The position numbers and the translations under genes are program-made. Positions 16,918 to 26,011 of a stretch of 64,000 bases of DNA are shown here, in pieces. Each line of letters starts with the position of its first letter. Position 1 is the first letter of the stretch. The notes beneath the pieces were generated by a model. That model was not told the DNA's origin and made no database searches. It worked only from the letters and a program-made list of their open reading frames with translations. Origin of the DNA: JADJLQ01 sp038251405 (GTDB lineage: Bacteria > Bacteroidota > Bacteroidia > Chitinophagales > Saprospiraceae); contig JBBSBH010000018.1 of the NCBI GenBank assembly GCA_038251405.1, forward strand, positions 1 through 64,000. Direction: 5' to 3'.

Positions 16918-17325
16918 CTATATGTTGCTAGTAAGATTTCTATCAAAAAGAATATCTTTTAATTCTTTAAGTAAAGCATATTCATGGGGCAATACTTGCT
17001 TGAAAGCTTCTTTTGCTGTGATATAAGCTCCTTCTTCCAGTTTTTGAATTTCTTCTTCAACTCGTTGGATATCATGTTTGATAAGCCCCCGAATAGAAGG
17101 CAAATCGTGCCAATCAGCTTCTACAGCCAGATTTTTTATTTGATCAATTTGGTTAGATTCCAACTCTATCATTTTACCTTCTTTATTGAAAAAGCGATTT
17201 GATGCATCTTTTGTGATACCGGAAGGCAATTTCCATTGGTCATTGTCTCTTACCAAAAAAAATTCTAATCCTTTATCATGAAAGCGATAAAAAACAAATC
17301 TAAAATGATTGAGTATCTCTTGCAT
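16918..17325 (-). CDS. Nudix-like protein lacking a Nudix box
   Basis: A 135-aa protein. The first 35 residues read as the start of a Nudix domain (FRFVFYRFHDKGLEFFLV then QWKLPSG), where the catalytic Nudix box would normally follow. Instead there is a short spacer and helices; no GX5EX7REUXEEXGU is present. The C-terminal helix AKEAFKQVLPHEYALLKELK resembles the tail seen in some Bacteroidota Nudix proteins. It is probably a non-catalytic binding protein or a shrunken Nudix relic that is still open. It is upstream of purC on the same strand, with 74 bp between them. Confidence 0.55.
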   Translation of the reverse strand: MQEILNHFRFVFYRFHDKGLEFFLVRDNDQWKLPSGITKDASNRFFNKEGKMIELESNQIDQIKNLAVEADWHDLPSIRGLIKHDIQRVEEEIQKLEEGAYITAKEAFKQVLPHEYALLKELKDILFDRNLTSNI

Positions 17326-17427
17326 AGTGAGTAAAGATATACCAGAAATACGAATTAATTAACCCAGTGTGATCAGATTAGCAAAAAAGTTTGCCCTATT
17401 AATTTGTTTCTACTGTTTTTTAAGAGG

Positions 17428-18498
17428 TTAAAAATATTTGAAACTATGGCCGTTTTCAATTTTCTGCAAAGTCTCATAGATCAGATTAATCACATTTTCA
17501 ACATCTTTTTTATGCGACATTTCCACCGTAGTATGCATATATCTCAACGGAATGGAAATTAATACGGAAGGAACGCCATAAGAAGAATAAGCAAATGCAT
17601 CCGTATCAGTCCCAGTAGACCTCGATGAAGCCTGGCGCTGAAAAGGAATAGATTTTTCTGTTGCTGTGTCTGTAACTATTCGCAATAGCTTTTGATGAAC
17701 GGCTGGAGCGTAAGTAATTCCAGGGCCATCACCACATTTTACATCTCCATCTTTCTTTTTATTCATATGTGGCGTACTGGTATCGTGAGTGACATCTATC
17801 ACTATCGCCGCATTTGGTTTTAGCCGATGTGCAATCATTTCTGCGCCACGAAGGCCAATTTCTTCCTGTACAGAATTTACAATATGCAGGGTATAAGGAA
17901 GCTGGATCTTGTTTTCTTTTAATTTTCGAGCTACTTCGGCAATGGCAAACCCTCCTAGTCGGTTATCCAGGGCTCTACCTACGTAATAATTCTCGTTGAG
18001 AATGAAAAAATCATCTTCGTAAGTCATAACACAACCTACATGGACTCCCATTTTTAACACTTCTTCTTTGTCTTTGGCTCCCAGGTCAACAAATAAGTTT
18101 TCTACTGTGGTTTTAGGTTCTTCATTAGTGGTGCTACGGGTATGGATAGCAGGCCAACCGAAAATGCCCTTCACTATTCCACCATCAGTATGAATATTGA
18201 CTCTTTTAGCAGGGGCTATTTGATGATCAGAACCTCCGTTACGAATCACATGAATGAGGCCATTGTCTGTAATATAATTTACAAACCATGAAATTTCATC
18301 CGCATGGGCTTCTATCACTACCTGATAGTCTTGCCCAGGGTTTATGGTAGCATAAACCGTCCCATAATCATCCAGATCCCAGGCATCCGTAAAAGGTTTT
18401 ATATAATCGAGCCAGAGTTTTTGCCCATTGGCTTCAAAACCAGTGGGTGACGGATTGTTAATATAGTTTTTTAAAAATTCTTCCGGTGCTAAAGACAT
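17428..18498 (-). CDS. M42-family aminopeptidase
   Basis: A 356-aa dizinc aminopeptidase of the M42 (glutamyl aminopeptidase/TET) family, a cytosolic enzyme that trims peptides. The ligand and catalytic residues are recognisable in order: HADE (His66 region), ALDNRLGG (bridging Asp), VQEEIGLRG (catalytic and ligand Glu), IDVTHD (Asp) and RYMHTTVE (His). Family members form dodecameric shells. The start ATG is 28 bp downstream of pyrE, suggesting co-transcription with it. Confidence 0.92.
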   Translation of the reverse strand: MSLAPEEFLKNYINNPSPTGFEANGQKLWLDYIKPFTDAWDLDDYGTVYATINPGQDYQVVIEAHADEISWFVNYITDNGLIHVIRNGGSDHQIAPAKRVNIHTDGGIVKGIFGWPAIHTRSTTNEEPKTTVENLFVDLGAKDKEEVLKMGVHVGCVMTYEDDFFILNENYYVGRALDNRLGGFAIAEVARKLKENKIQLPYTLHIVNSVQEEIGLRGAEMIAHRLKPNAAIVIDVTHDTSTPHMNKKKDGDVKCGDGPGITYAPAVHQKLLRIVTDTATEKSIPFQRQASSRSTGTDTDAFAYSSYGVPSVLISIPLRYMHTTVEMSHKKDVENVINLIYETLQKIENGHSFKYF

Positions 18499-18526
18499 GT
18501 ATTATTTTTATTTGATGAATAAATGT

Positions 18527-19165
18527 TTACTGATTGGAGTGTAAAGCTGACCAGGATTGTGGATTTTGGTTCCATGAAGATAAAAGTAGATGTTCTTCCA
18601 CACTGATAACTCCCAGTTCAGACGCGATTTTAATTAATGAGCTGTAATTAGTGATCGTATCAAATGGACAGTTTGCTTTAGAAAAGGCAATAGAACACAC
18701 TTCAAATTCATAAGTAAATATGGCCAGGACTCCAGCAACGATGCCCCCGGCATCTCTAAAAGCTTCTACTGCTTTGAGGCTACTTCCTCCAGTAGAAAGC
18801 AAATCTTCTATGACCAATGCCCGTTGACCAGGTTCGAATCTTCCTTCAATTTGGTTGCCCATGCCATGCTTTTTTGCTTCTGATCTGATATAAATCATGG
18901 GCAATTCCAATCTGTCTGCAATTAATGCTCCATGGGCTATTCCGGCAGTTGCCACTCCTGCTACTAAATCGAATGGAACAAACTGCCTTGACTTTTCTAT
19001 AAAGGCATCGATGATATCAGATCTTAAAGTGGGATAGGAGAGTACGATCCTATTATCACAATAAATGGGTGACTTTAATCCAGAGGCCCAGGTAAAGGGC
19101 TTTTGTGGACTTAGTTTTATTGCTTTTATTTGCAATAGTTCTCTTACTATTTTATTTGAAATCAT
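18527..19165 (-). CDS. pyrE: Orotate phosphoribosyltransferase
   Basis: Joins orotate to PRPP to give orotidine monophosphate in pyrimidine synthesis. The 212-aa protein shows the N-terminal segment FTWASGLKSPIYCDNR and the PRPP-binding loop ALVIEDLLSTGGSS. Its start codon CAT (minus strand) lies only 2 bp from the start codon of the divergent Nudix gene, so the two genes have no separate intergenic region. Length and start fit the family, which supports both starts. Confidence 0.93.
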   Translation of the reverse strand: MISNKIVRELLQIKAIKLSPQKPFTWASGLKSPIYCDNRIVLSYPTLRSDIIDAFIEKSRQFVPFDLVAGVATAGIAHGALIADRLELPMIYIRSEAKKHGMGNQIEGRFEPGQRALVIEDLLSTGGSSLKAVEAFRDAGGIVAGVLAIFTYEFEVCSIAFSKANCPFDTITNYSSLIKIASELGVISVEEHLLLSSWNQNPQSWSALHSNQ

Positions 19166-19167
19166 GT

Positions 19168-19809
19168 ATGAAACTTAGCGCACAAAAATATAAAATATGG
19201 GTAAATACTTCGTGGATGGTTTTTCTGTCTACAAAGGAATACAAAAATAGGGACATCGATGATCCTATTTATTTATTGCTTCGGGATCCAAAAACGAATC
19301 AAATAAATGGCATTTTACATCAAATGCAGTCGGGTTTAATTCAATTTCCAACGGTGATTCTTTCCAGGAACCGAAAAAGTCTTTGGAATAAATTTCTACA
19401 TGATTCAAACAGGGTATTTGCTGCCGGGGGGTTAATCAAACGCGAAGACGAAAAATATTTATTTTTTTACAGGAGGGGATCCTGGGATTTGCCCAAGGGA
19501 AAAGTAGATAAAAACGAGACTTTTAAGCAAGCTGCACTAAGAGAGGTTAATGAAGAAGTGGGGCTATCCTGTACTATTTTGAAAAAGATGCCCATTACTT
19601 TCCATACTTATATATTAAAAGATAAGCTGGTTCTTAAAGAGACCTACTGGTATGAAATGAGCTGCAAACGAGGTCAAGTAAGGCTTCAGCACGAAGAAGA
19701 TATTGAAAAATCGAAATGGGTAAGTAAGGATAAAGTGAATCTTGTCCTAAAAAATATCTATCCTAATTTGTCGTCTCTTCTAGCGGAGTATTGGAATAAA
19801 AATCTTTAA
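19168..19809 (+). CDS. Nudix hydrolase
   Basis: A 213-aa Nudix protein that hydrolyses a nucleoside diphosphate-linked compound; the substrate is unknown. The full Nudix box is present (G-x5-E-x7-REVNEEVG-L) just after SWDLPKGK. An N-terminal small domain beginning KYKIWVN is typical of Bacteroidota Nudix proteins. An in-frame ATG at 19105 would add a 21-residue leucine-rich stretch that is only the complement of the pyrE coding sequence, so I chose 19168. It ends 1 bp from the stop of the convergent amidase gene. Confidence 0.88.
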   Translation: MKLSAQKYKIWVNTSWMVFLSTKEYKNRDIDDPIYLLLRDPKTNQINGILHQMQSGLIQFPTVILSRNRKSLWNKFLHDSNRVFAAGGLIKREDEKYLFFYRRGSWDLPKGKVDKNETFKQAALREVNEEVGLSCTILKKMPITFHTYILKDKLVLKETYWYEMSCKRGQVRLQHEEDIEKSKWVSKDKVNLVLKNIYPNLSSLLAEYWNKNL

Positions 19810-19810
19810 T

Positions 19811-21187
19811 TTAATTAGCTATTCCATCATAAAGCCATTCTGCCAAAGCTTGCCTGTTGGAGGTAAGTAAAAACCTTTTCTGATCATCAAGATTCTGAAT
19901 ATTACCCAACTCCATATAAACGGTGTTAGCTATTGTATTTCGCATTACAAATAGATTGCGACAGCTTACAGTACCAGTATATTGTCTGCCACTAAACTCT
20001 ACATATTTTTTATCTAAGGTTTTTTGTAAGTTTTTAGCCACAGAAAGACTTGTTTTATTGTTTTCCTGATAATAGAAAAATACATCCTGTCTCAGATCTT
20101 TATGTCGGGAATCTACATGAATATGTATAGCCAGCTGATCATTATCAGAAACACCTTTGTTGCGATATTTTCTATACAAATCATTGACGGCCTCCGTCGT
20201 TTGGGTAAGCCGCAGTTTTTGATTGAGTACCAGGGGCTGACCAGTGATACATCTTTCATCGTGATCGATTTTTAGATATGCTTCATTTCTAATGCCATCG
20301 TCAGGATCCTGAACTATTAAATGTACGTTGGCGCCCTGTTCCATCAATTTTCTAGCCAGTCTCAGGGTAATGTCATAGGCGTATTCATCCTCACATAAGG
20401 TCATATTATTACCTTGATACATAGTACCGGGATCCGGACCACCATGACCGCTTACCAGATAGTAAACTTTATCTTTAAGGATATCGCTTTCAATTCTAAT
20501 CTCGGAGAATTCTCCAAAAATAGGTACGGATCTGGTGCGCAATGACATGGATGACGAATTGGTCATATTTTCATTATGTATTGCATTTCTTTCATCGGGG
20601 ATAGATTCAGTATTTGCTGAAACTAGATTTTGGGTTTTAACAGGGGCTGTATTAGCAGGTTTTATTTTTGTAGAAGCTGGATTCTTTTCCGATGTAGATT
20701 TCACAAAATTGGTTTGTGAAGATTTTGTCCGAGTTTTGGATTGAACTGATTTAACCAGACTTTTTCCACAATCCAATTCGTTGTAAATTACCCAAACGAT
20801 TTTATTTTGTGTATAGGGTGATTTTTTCAAATGCAGCTGATACATGGACTTATTGTAATTCATGATTTTAACTGCAATGTTCCTATCAATATTTGGAATA
20901 GAAGATGCGATGCTTCTACCGTTAAAAGGTAATTTTAAAATGGGCAAATTGTATTTCCTGCCGATTAAAAGTCTTTCAACTGTCTTTAAATTGTTTATTT
21001 CTTTGAAATGATCAACATTGCAGTTAGTCGGAGAAATATTATATCGTTTAAAAATATTATACATACCGTCACCATTTTTAGCTATAGTCTCTACATAATT
21101 TATACCTGCAGTTAATTTAATAGTGGAAATAGTGAATATTAAAATAGTAATTTTTAACAAATCCTTTTTACTGTTTAAGAGAATCAT
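19811..21187 (-). CDS. N-acetylmuramoyl-L-alanine amidase
   Basis: A 458-aa exported cell-wall hydrolase. After a signal peptide (about 1-28) come a LysM-like segment (about 30-82: DGMYNIFKRYNIS and LLIGRKYNLPI), a Ser/Thr/Asn-rich linker (about 150-215) and a C-terminal Amidase_3 domain (about 230-458). Zinc ligands and catalytic residues are recognisable: SGHGGPDPG, CEDEYAYD, IHIHVDS and VYMELGN. It cleaves the amide bond between muramic acid and the stem peptide. It converges on the Nudix gene with 1 bp between stops. Confidence 0.88.
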   Translation of the reverse strand: MILLNSKKDLLKITILIFTISTIKLTAGINYVETIAKNGDGMYNIFKRYNISPTNCNVDHFKEINNLKTVERLLIGRKYNLPILKLPFNGRSIASSIPNIDRNIAVKIMNYNKSMYQLHLKKSPYTQNKIVWVIYNELDCGKSLVKSVQSKTRTKSSQTNFVKSTSEKNPASTKIKPANTAPVKTQNLVSANTESIPDERNAIHNENMTNSSSMSLRTRSVPIFGEFSEIRIESDILKDKVYYLVSGHGGPDPGTMYQGNNMTLCEDEYAYDITLRLARKLMEQGANVHLIVQDPDDGIRNEAYLKIDHDERCITGQPLVLNQKLRLTQTTEAVNDLYRKYRNKGVSDNDQLAIHIHVDSRHKDLRQDVFFYYQENNKTSLSVAKNLQKTLDKKYVEFSGRQYTGTVSCRNLFVMRNTIANTVYMELGNIQNLDDQKRFLLTSNRQALAEWLYDGIAN

Positions 21188-21320
21188 AAGTTAATGTATT
21201 GATAAGCAAAGTTAAACAAATGTACCTTTATCGTAATATATTATTCAATAAAAATGCCAAATTTTCTTAATTTATCTCATAATCAAATTAAATAATGTTA
21301 AATTTACTGCCGAATATTAT

Positions 21321-21974
21321 ATGCTTTCTCAGATTGTAAGCTTAGTAAAAAAGGATTTCACTACTGAATTCAAGAGCCAGGAAAGAATTGCTGGGGTGAT
21401 ATTATACCTATTTTCCACCATTTTGGTACTCTACTATTCACTTGTAAAAGTTGAAAGATTCCTATGGGTAAGTATATTTTGGATTCTGCTTATTTTTTTA
21501 AGTATCAATGCATTAAACTCTTCCTTTTCAAAGGAAATCCGCACCAGGCATTGGTATTATTATAGTTTGGTACATCCATTGGCTGTTTATTTTAGTAAGC
21601 TAATCTTTAATTTTATCTGGCTTTTTGTCCTTACCACCTTGAGTATATTAATATTTAAGGTGTTTTTTGATGTTCCACCTTTGAGATTCGGATTGTTTGC
21701 AGTCACCTTGATTTCATCTACTTTAGGCATAGCCTGCATATTTACTTTTATTTCACTCATATCAGGGAAATCCAGTGACCAGTCGACAGTGATGTCAGTA
21801 TTGGCCACACCCCTCATTTTCCCCATTATGATGGCTGGTAGCCGGTTAATGATGAATGCTTTTGGCTTATTGAGTGATACAGATTATTCTGCTGATTTTC
21901 TTAGTATTATTGCCATCGATATAGTGGCAATTGGCTTATCTATACTTTTATTTCCTATTTTATGGAGAGATTAA
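21321..21974 (+). CDS. ccmB: CcmB-like heme exporter membrane subunit
   Basis: A 217-aa polytopic protein with about six membrane helices, matching CcmB of system I cytochrome c maturation. The start QIVSLVKKDFTTEFKSQERI and the core EIRTRHWYYYSLVHPL are characteristic. CcmB is the membrane part of the CcmABCD complex that releases heme-bound CcmE. No ccmA or ccmE is in the window. The 3' end overlaps ccmC by 13 bp. Confidence 0.88.
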   Translation: MLSQIVSLVKKDFTTEFKSQERIAGVILYLFSTILVLYYSLVKVERFLWVSIFWILLIFLSINALNSSFSKEIRTRHWYYYSLVHPLAVYFSKLIFNFIWLFVLTTLSILIFKVFFDVPPLRFGLFAVTLISSTLGIACIFTFISLISGKSSDQSTVMSVLATPLIFPIMMAGSRLMMNAFGLLSDTDYSADFLSIIAIDIVAIGLSILLFPILWRD

Positions 21975-23044
21975 AAAATTTGTTTTCTGGGCTCAAATGG
22001 TGGAAGTGGGCTGTTTTGTTAATCATGCCTTATGTGATTTTGATGGGGTTTTTAGTACCCCTCGGCCAGGGAATTACTTCTATTACTCCAGGTAGTACAG
22101 CCACAGGCGCAAATATTAATTTCAGAATTTCTGCCTACAATAGCCAATTTTCACCTGATAAGTCCAACACTGCCTGGCTGAAATATCATGATTTGCATCT
22201 TCCAGCGAAACTAGTAAAAGTGCTTTCGCCTCAAGAAGCTGAAGTAATATTTGATATTCCAGTCCTGCCCGACAAAAGTGTAAAATTTGCTGATCTTAGC
22301 CTGATTATAAATACCCCGGAAGGTCCAGCTGTATTACCTTCTGCCGTTAGTTTGAGAAATATCGCTCTTGATTCAACTACAATTATTAATGAAGTATGGT
22401 CAGATAATAAGCTGAATATCAATAAAGAGGCAAATTTTAATTACCCTTTCAGAAATCTAATGGCTGAGACCATTCGCAATATTTATTTCCATGTACCACT
22501 TTGGTTTGCTATGACTTTTGTGTTTATGTTTTCGGTATTCTATAGTATTCGGTATTTGCGAAAGAAAGATATAAATGATGATCAAAAAGCACTTTCACTG
22601 ATAGCTGCTGGTATGTTGTTTGGTATTTTAGGATGCATTACAGGTGCGATGTGGGCTAAATATACATGGGGGCAATACTGGAGTTTTGATGTGAAACAAA
22701 ATATGGCAGCCATTTCTTTGCTAATTTATAGTGGGTATTTTTTGCTTCGAAAATCACTGTCCGATCCAGATGCCAAATCTCGAATTGGAAATATTTACAG
22801 CATTTTTGCTTTTTGCATGCTTATTCCACTAATCTTTATTATTCCGAGGAGATATGATTCGCTTCACCCCGGTAATGGTGGCAATCCTGCCCTGGGAGCA
22901 GATGATTTAGACAATACTATGCGTACGGTTTTTTATCCAGCTGTTATTGCCTATATCTGTCTTGGGTTTTGGTTAGCAGAGCTGAATTATAGGATCATAA
23001 AAATTAAAAACAAAATTGAAAGCCATGAAACCTATTCTAAATGA
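21962..23044 (+). CDS. ccmC: CcmC/CcsA-type heme handling protein
   Basis: A 360-aa membrane protein of the heme handling protein family. The tryptophan-rich WWD motif is clear in WAKYTWGQYWSFDVK, followed by a LLIYSGYFLL helix. Flanking conserved His residues are in IYFHVPLW and DSLHPG. It presents heme for transfer to CcmE. Compared with enteric CcmC it carries an extra beta-rich segment of roughly 130 residues between the first and second membrane helices, as is usual in Bacteroidota. It overlaps ccmB by 13 bp and is followed after 10 bp by the ccmD-like gene. Confidence 0.9.
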   Translation: MERLKNLFSGLKWWKWAVLLIMPYVILMGFLVPLGQGITSITPGSTATGANINFRISAYNSQFSPDKSNTAWLKYHDLHLPAKLVKVLSPQEAEVIFDIPVLPDKSVKFADLSLIINTPEGPAVLPSAVSLRNIALDSTTIINEVWSDNKLNINKEANFNYPFRNLMAETIRNIYFHVPLWFAMTFVFMFSVFYSIRYLRKKDINDDQKALSLIAAGMLFGILGCITGAMWAKYTWGQYWSFDVKQNMAAISLLIYSGYFLLRKSLSDPDAKSRIGNIYSIFAFCMLIPLIFIIPRRYDSLHPGNGGNPALGADDLDNTMRTVFYPAVIAYICLGFWLAELNYRIIKIKNKIESHETYSK

Positions 23045-23054
23045 GTATTTTATA

Positions 23055-23210
23055 ATGCTTTTTCAAGCAGATTTTTTGCGTAGTATTGGGAAAATCTATG
23101 TAGTCGCTATTGTAAGTCTTATAGTTTGGTTTGGAGTAGCCTGGTACCTATTGAGATTAGAAAGGAAATTAAAAGATGTTGAAAATCAAATTAAATCATT
23201 CAAATCATGA
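23055..23210 (+). CDS. CcmD-like small membrane protein
   Basis: A 51-aa protein with one central membrane helix (KIYVVAIVSLIVWFGVAWYLL) and a basic, coiled C-terminal tail, matching the CcmD layout. CcmD links the CcmC-heme-CcmE complex to the CcmAB transporter. I chose ATG 23055, which follows the ccmC stop by 10 bp; in-frame ATGs at 23016 and 23025 would overlap ccmC. The stop overlaps the next start as ATGA, so glutamate dehydrogenase is coupled to it. Confidence 0.65.
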   Translation: MLFQADFLRSIGKIYVVAIVSLIVWFGVAWYLLRLERKLKDVENQIKSFKS

Positions 23211-24628
23211 CCAAGGAAAAGCAAATATCATTTTATGACTCCGTAAGTCGAAATTTTGATAAAGCAGCCATACATACCCAGTTACACAAAGGTCTTTTAT
23301 CGCAGATAAAGGCTTGTAATTCAATATATCATATTAATTTCCCTGCTATTATTGGTGGTGAATATAGAGTGGTTGAAGCGTACAGAGTACAACATAGTCA
23401 TCACAGGCTACCTACTAAAGGAGGTATACGGTATAGTATTCATGTAAACCAGGAAGAAGTAATGGCATTAGCATCCCTGATGTCTTATAAATGTGCCATT
23501 GTAGATGTCCCTTTTGGAGGGGCGAAAGGAGGAGTGAAAGTAGATCCGACTAAGCTTAGTTTAGCAGAAAATGAGCGCATCACCCGCAGGTATACTATGG
23601 AATTAATTAAAAAGAACTTTATAGGCCCCGGTATAGATGTGCCTGCGCCTGATTATGGTACCGGAAGCAGAGAAATGGCATGGATATATGATACTTATAT
23701 GACTTTTAAAGGAGGCGAGCCAGACGCCATTGCTTGCGTTACTGGCAAACCCGCCCATCAATATGGAATTCAAGGCAGAGTAGAAGCCACCGGCAGAGGT
23801 GTGTACTATGGAATAAGAGATTTTTGCGACGATTCTATCCAAATGAAGGCATTGAAGATGACTAAAGGGATCGAAGGAAAAACTATTGTGATTCAAGGGC
23901 TTGGAAATGTAGGAAGCTTTACAGGTTCTATCTGTCTGGAAGAAGGAGGTGCCAAAATAATAGCCGTTTCAGAATTCGAAGGATCGATTTATAATCCAGC
24001 AGGTATAGATATTAATGCCCTGGTAGAATATAGAAAGGCCAATAAGTCAATTTTAGGCTTTCCAGGAACAAAAAAATTGAGAGATAGAATGGCAGCATTA
24101 GAGTTGGAATGCGATATTCTGATCCCTGCAGCCCTTGAAAATCAGATTACAGCCGCAAATGCACCCAGAATCAAAGCTAAAATCATAGGAGAGGCTGCTA
24201 ATGGCCCAGTAACTTCTGATGCCGAAGAAATATTACTTAAAAAAGGAGTTGTAATTATTCCGGATATGTACCTCAATGCAGGTGGCGTTACCGTTTCTTA
24301 TTTTGAATGGCTTAAGAATTTGTCCCATATGCGATTTGGAAGAATAGAGAAGCGATTTGACCAGCAACGATATGGCAAACTTGCTGATTCAGTGGAGAAA
24401 CTTACTGGTAAAATAATCGGTGAAAGAGAAAGAAATCTAATAGTGCAAGGTGCAGATGAAATTGATTTGGTCAGATCTGGTCTGGAAGAAACTATGGTCA
24501 ACTCTCTTCAACAAATATTGGAAATAAAGAATAATAATAGAAAAATAAAGACACTCCGGACTGCCGCTTTTGTTTGTGCATTAAATAAAATAGCCAGTGA
24601 TTATGAGAATATGGGTGTTTTTCCGTAA
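23207..24628 (+). CDS. Glu/Leu/Phe/Val-type (glutamate) dehydrogenase
   Basis: A 473-aa amino-acid dehydrogenase, most likely NAD(P)-linked glutamate dehydrogenase. The family signature is VPFGGAKGGV, preceded by the substrate lysine in RLPTKGGIRYS; the C-terminal half has the Rossmann loop GLGNVGSF. The final part includes the expected GEAANGPVT and NAGGVTVSYFEW motifs. It overlaps the ccmD-like gene by 4 bp and is followed after 66 bp by an Lrp/AsnC regulator, which often controls amino-acid dehydrogenase genes. Confidence 0.9.
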   Translation: MTKEKQISFYDSVSRNFDKAAIHTQLHKGLLSQIKACNSIYHINFPAIIGGEYRVVEAYRVQHSHHRLPTKGGIRYSIHVNQEEVMALASLMSYKCAIVDVPFGGAKGGVKVDPTKLSLAENERITRRYTMELIKKNFIGPGIDVPAPDYGTGSREMAWIYDTYMTFKGGEPDAIACVTGKPAHQYGIQGRVEATGRGVYYGIRDFCDDSIQMKALKMTKGIEGKTIVIQGLGNVGSFTGSICLEEGGAKIIAVSEFEGSIYNPAGIDINALVEYRKANKSILGFPGTKKLRDRMAALELECDILIPAALENQITAANAPRIKAKIIGEAANGPVTSDAEEILLKKGVVIIPDMYLNAGGVTVSYFEWLKNLSHMRFGRIEKRFDQQRYGKLADSVEKLTGKIIGERERNLIVQGADEIDLVRSGLEETMVNSLQQILEIKNNNRKIKTLRTAAFVCALNKIASDYENMGVFP

Positions 24629-24694
24629 TTTTATTTCTTTTAACTTCAATTTCTACATATTAAAATCAATTAACCTAATTAAATATTTCCTACA

Positions 24695-25171
24695 ATGACT
24701 GATTATCGATTAGACAAAACGGATTATAAAATCCTCAGAATTCTTCAGGAGAATTCCAAAATTACCAATCTCGACCTCTCAAAAACTATTGGACTTTCAC
24801 CTGCTCCAACCCTGGAGCGAGTAAAAAAGCTTGAGCAGGCAGGTATCATAGATTCATACCATGCTAAGTTGGATATAAAAGCTATGGGATTGCAAGTAAA
24901 AACTTTTGTATTAGTATCCTTAAATTGGAAAAATCAAGACACCATGGATCGATTTCTTGAAAAAATCAAGAAAATCGACGAAGTGACTGAAGTTTACATT
25001 ATCACTGGTGAGGCCGATGTTTTGATCAAAATTATTTGCAAAGACATTCCTACTTATGAGCACATTCTGTTTAAGAAATTATCTCAAATTGAAGAAATTG
25101 AAAGGCTTAAAAGTATGGTGACACTTTCTACCGCGAAAGAATCTGAAATATTGCCGTTACAGTACGACTAA
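24695..25171 (+). CDS. Lrp/AsnC-family transcriptional regulator
   Basis: A 158-aa regulator with an N-terminal winged helix (YKILRILQENSKITNLDLSK, then SPAPTLERVKKLEQAGII) and a C-terminal RAM ligand-binding domain with ITGEADVLIKI. Such proteins form octamers that sense amino acids. Position next to glutamate dehydrogenase suggests it controls that operon; this is inference. The next gene starts 4 bp after its stop. Confidence 0.92.
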   Translation: MTDYRLDKTDYKILRILQENSKITNLDLSKTIGLSPAPTLERVKKLEQAGIIDSYHAKLDIKAMGLQVKTFVLVSLNWKNQDTMDRFLEKIKKIDEVTEVYIITGEADVLIKIICKDIPTYEHILFKKLSQIEEIERLKSMVTLSTAKESEILPLQYD

Positions 25172-25174
25172 TTC

Positions 25175-25996
25175 ATGAAAGATGGCCTTTCACTGTTGTG
25201 GAGACTTACTTTACTTTCCAAAGATTCTATAACTGAAATTCCACCATCCTATCTATTGGGTACGATGCACAGTGCAAGTCACGAAGCATTGTACCATGTA
25301 CCACTGATCAAACCTTACATTAGTGCGTGTACCCATTATTTTGGGGAAACGAACCTCGACAGCATACTAAATAATGCACCCTTACTTTTTAACTCTCTGG
25401 AGTGGACTGGATTACAATCAGTTCTATCAAAAAGCACCTATTCTAAATCCGCTTTTTTATTGTCTAATAAGTACAATATTCATCTGGATGGTCTGACGCA
25501 CCTACCGCCGATGATGATTTCAGCGATCATTAGTGAGGCCTTACTGGGAGTTCATCAATCAACAATTTATACAGGAGCACTTGATCAGCAACTTTGGAAC
25601 TTTGCCAAACTAAGCAATGCATATGTAGATGGCATAGAATCTGCGGCAGAGCAAGAAATAATCTATAAAAAAATTCCAATCAAATTCCAGGTGGCGCAAT
25701 TAATAAAACTGCTGACCCATATTTCAAAATCGCGAAAAGCAATACAAGCAATAGCAACGGCCTATAAAAAAAATGATTTGTTGAGCATTTTTCATTTGTC
25801 TAAAAAATCTTTAGGTCCGGTACGGAAAATATTATTGCATGATCGAAATAATGTAATGACAGGACGCATAATTCAACACTTGAACAATAATGAAAGTAAC
25901 TTTGTTTCAGTTGGTGCTGCTCATTTACCAGGTAGTAAGGGAATACTTCGTTTACTTAAAATAAAAGGCATTAAACTCGAAGCAATTACCCTATAA
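25175..25996 (+). CDS. TraB/GumN-family protein
   Basis: A 273-aa protein of the TraB/GumN (TIKI-like) family. The N-terminal GTMH motif follows SYLLGTMHSAS, a conserved ETNLD follows, and the end has SVGAAHLPGSKG before a hydrophobic strand. The family shares a fold with metalloproteases (TIKI, EreA/ChaN-like) but bacterial roles are mostly unknown. No signal peptide is seen, unlike many family members, so it may act in the cytosol. It starts 4 bp after the Lrp stop and is probably co-transcribed. Confidence 0.75.
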   Translation: MKDGLSLLWRLTLLSKDSITEIPPSYLLGTMHSASHEALYHVPLIKPYISACTHYFGETNLDSILNNAPLLFNSLEWTGLQSVLSKSTYSKSAFLLSNKYNIHLDGLTHLPPMMISAIISEALLGVHQSTIYTGALDQQLWNFAKLSNAYVDGIESAAEQEIIYKKIPIKFQVAQLIKLLTHISKSRKAIQAIATAYKKNDLLSIFHLSKKSLGPVRKILLHDRNNVMTGRIIQHLNNNESNFVSVGAAHLPGSKGILRLLKIKGIKLEAITL

Positions 25997-26011
25997 TTTA
26001 ACAGATCAAAA

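Noticed and set aside
19105..19167. Leucine-rich N-terminal helix of the Nudix hydrolase
   Set aside because: These bases are the complement of the pyrE N-terminal coding sequence; the Leu run is a by-product of that overlap.
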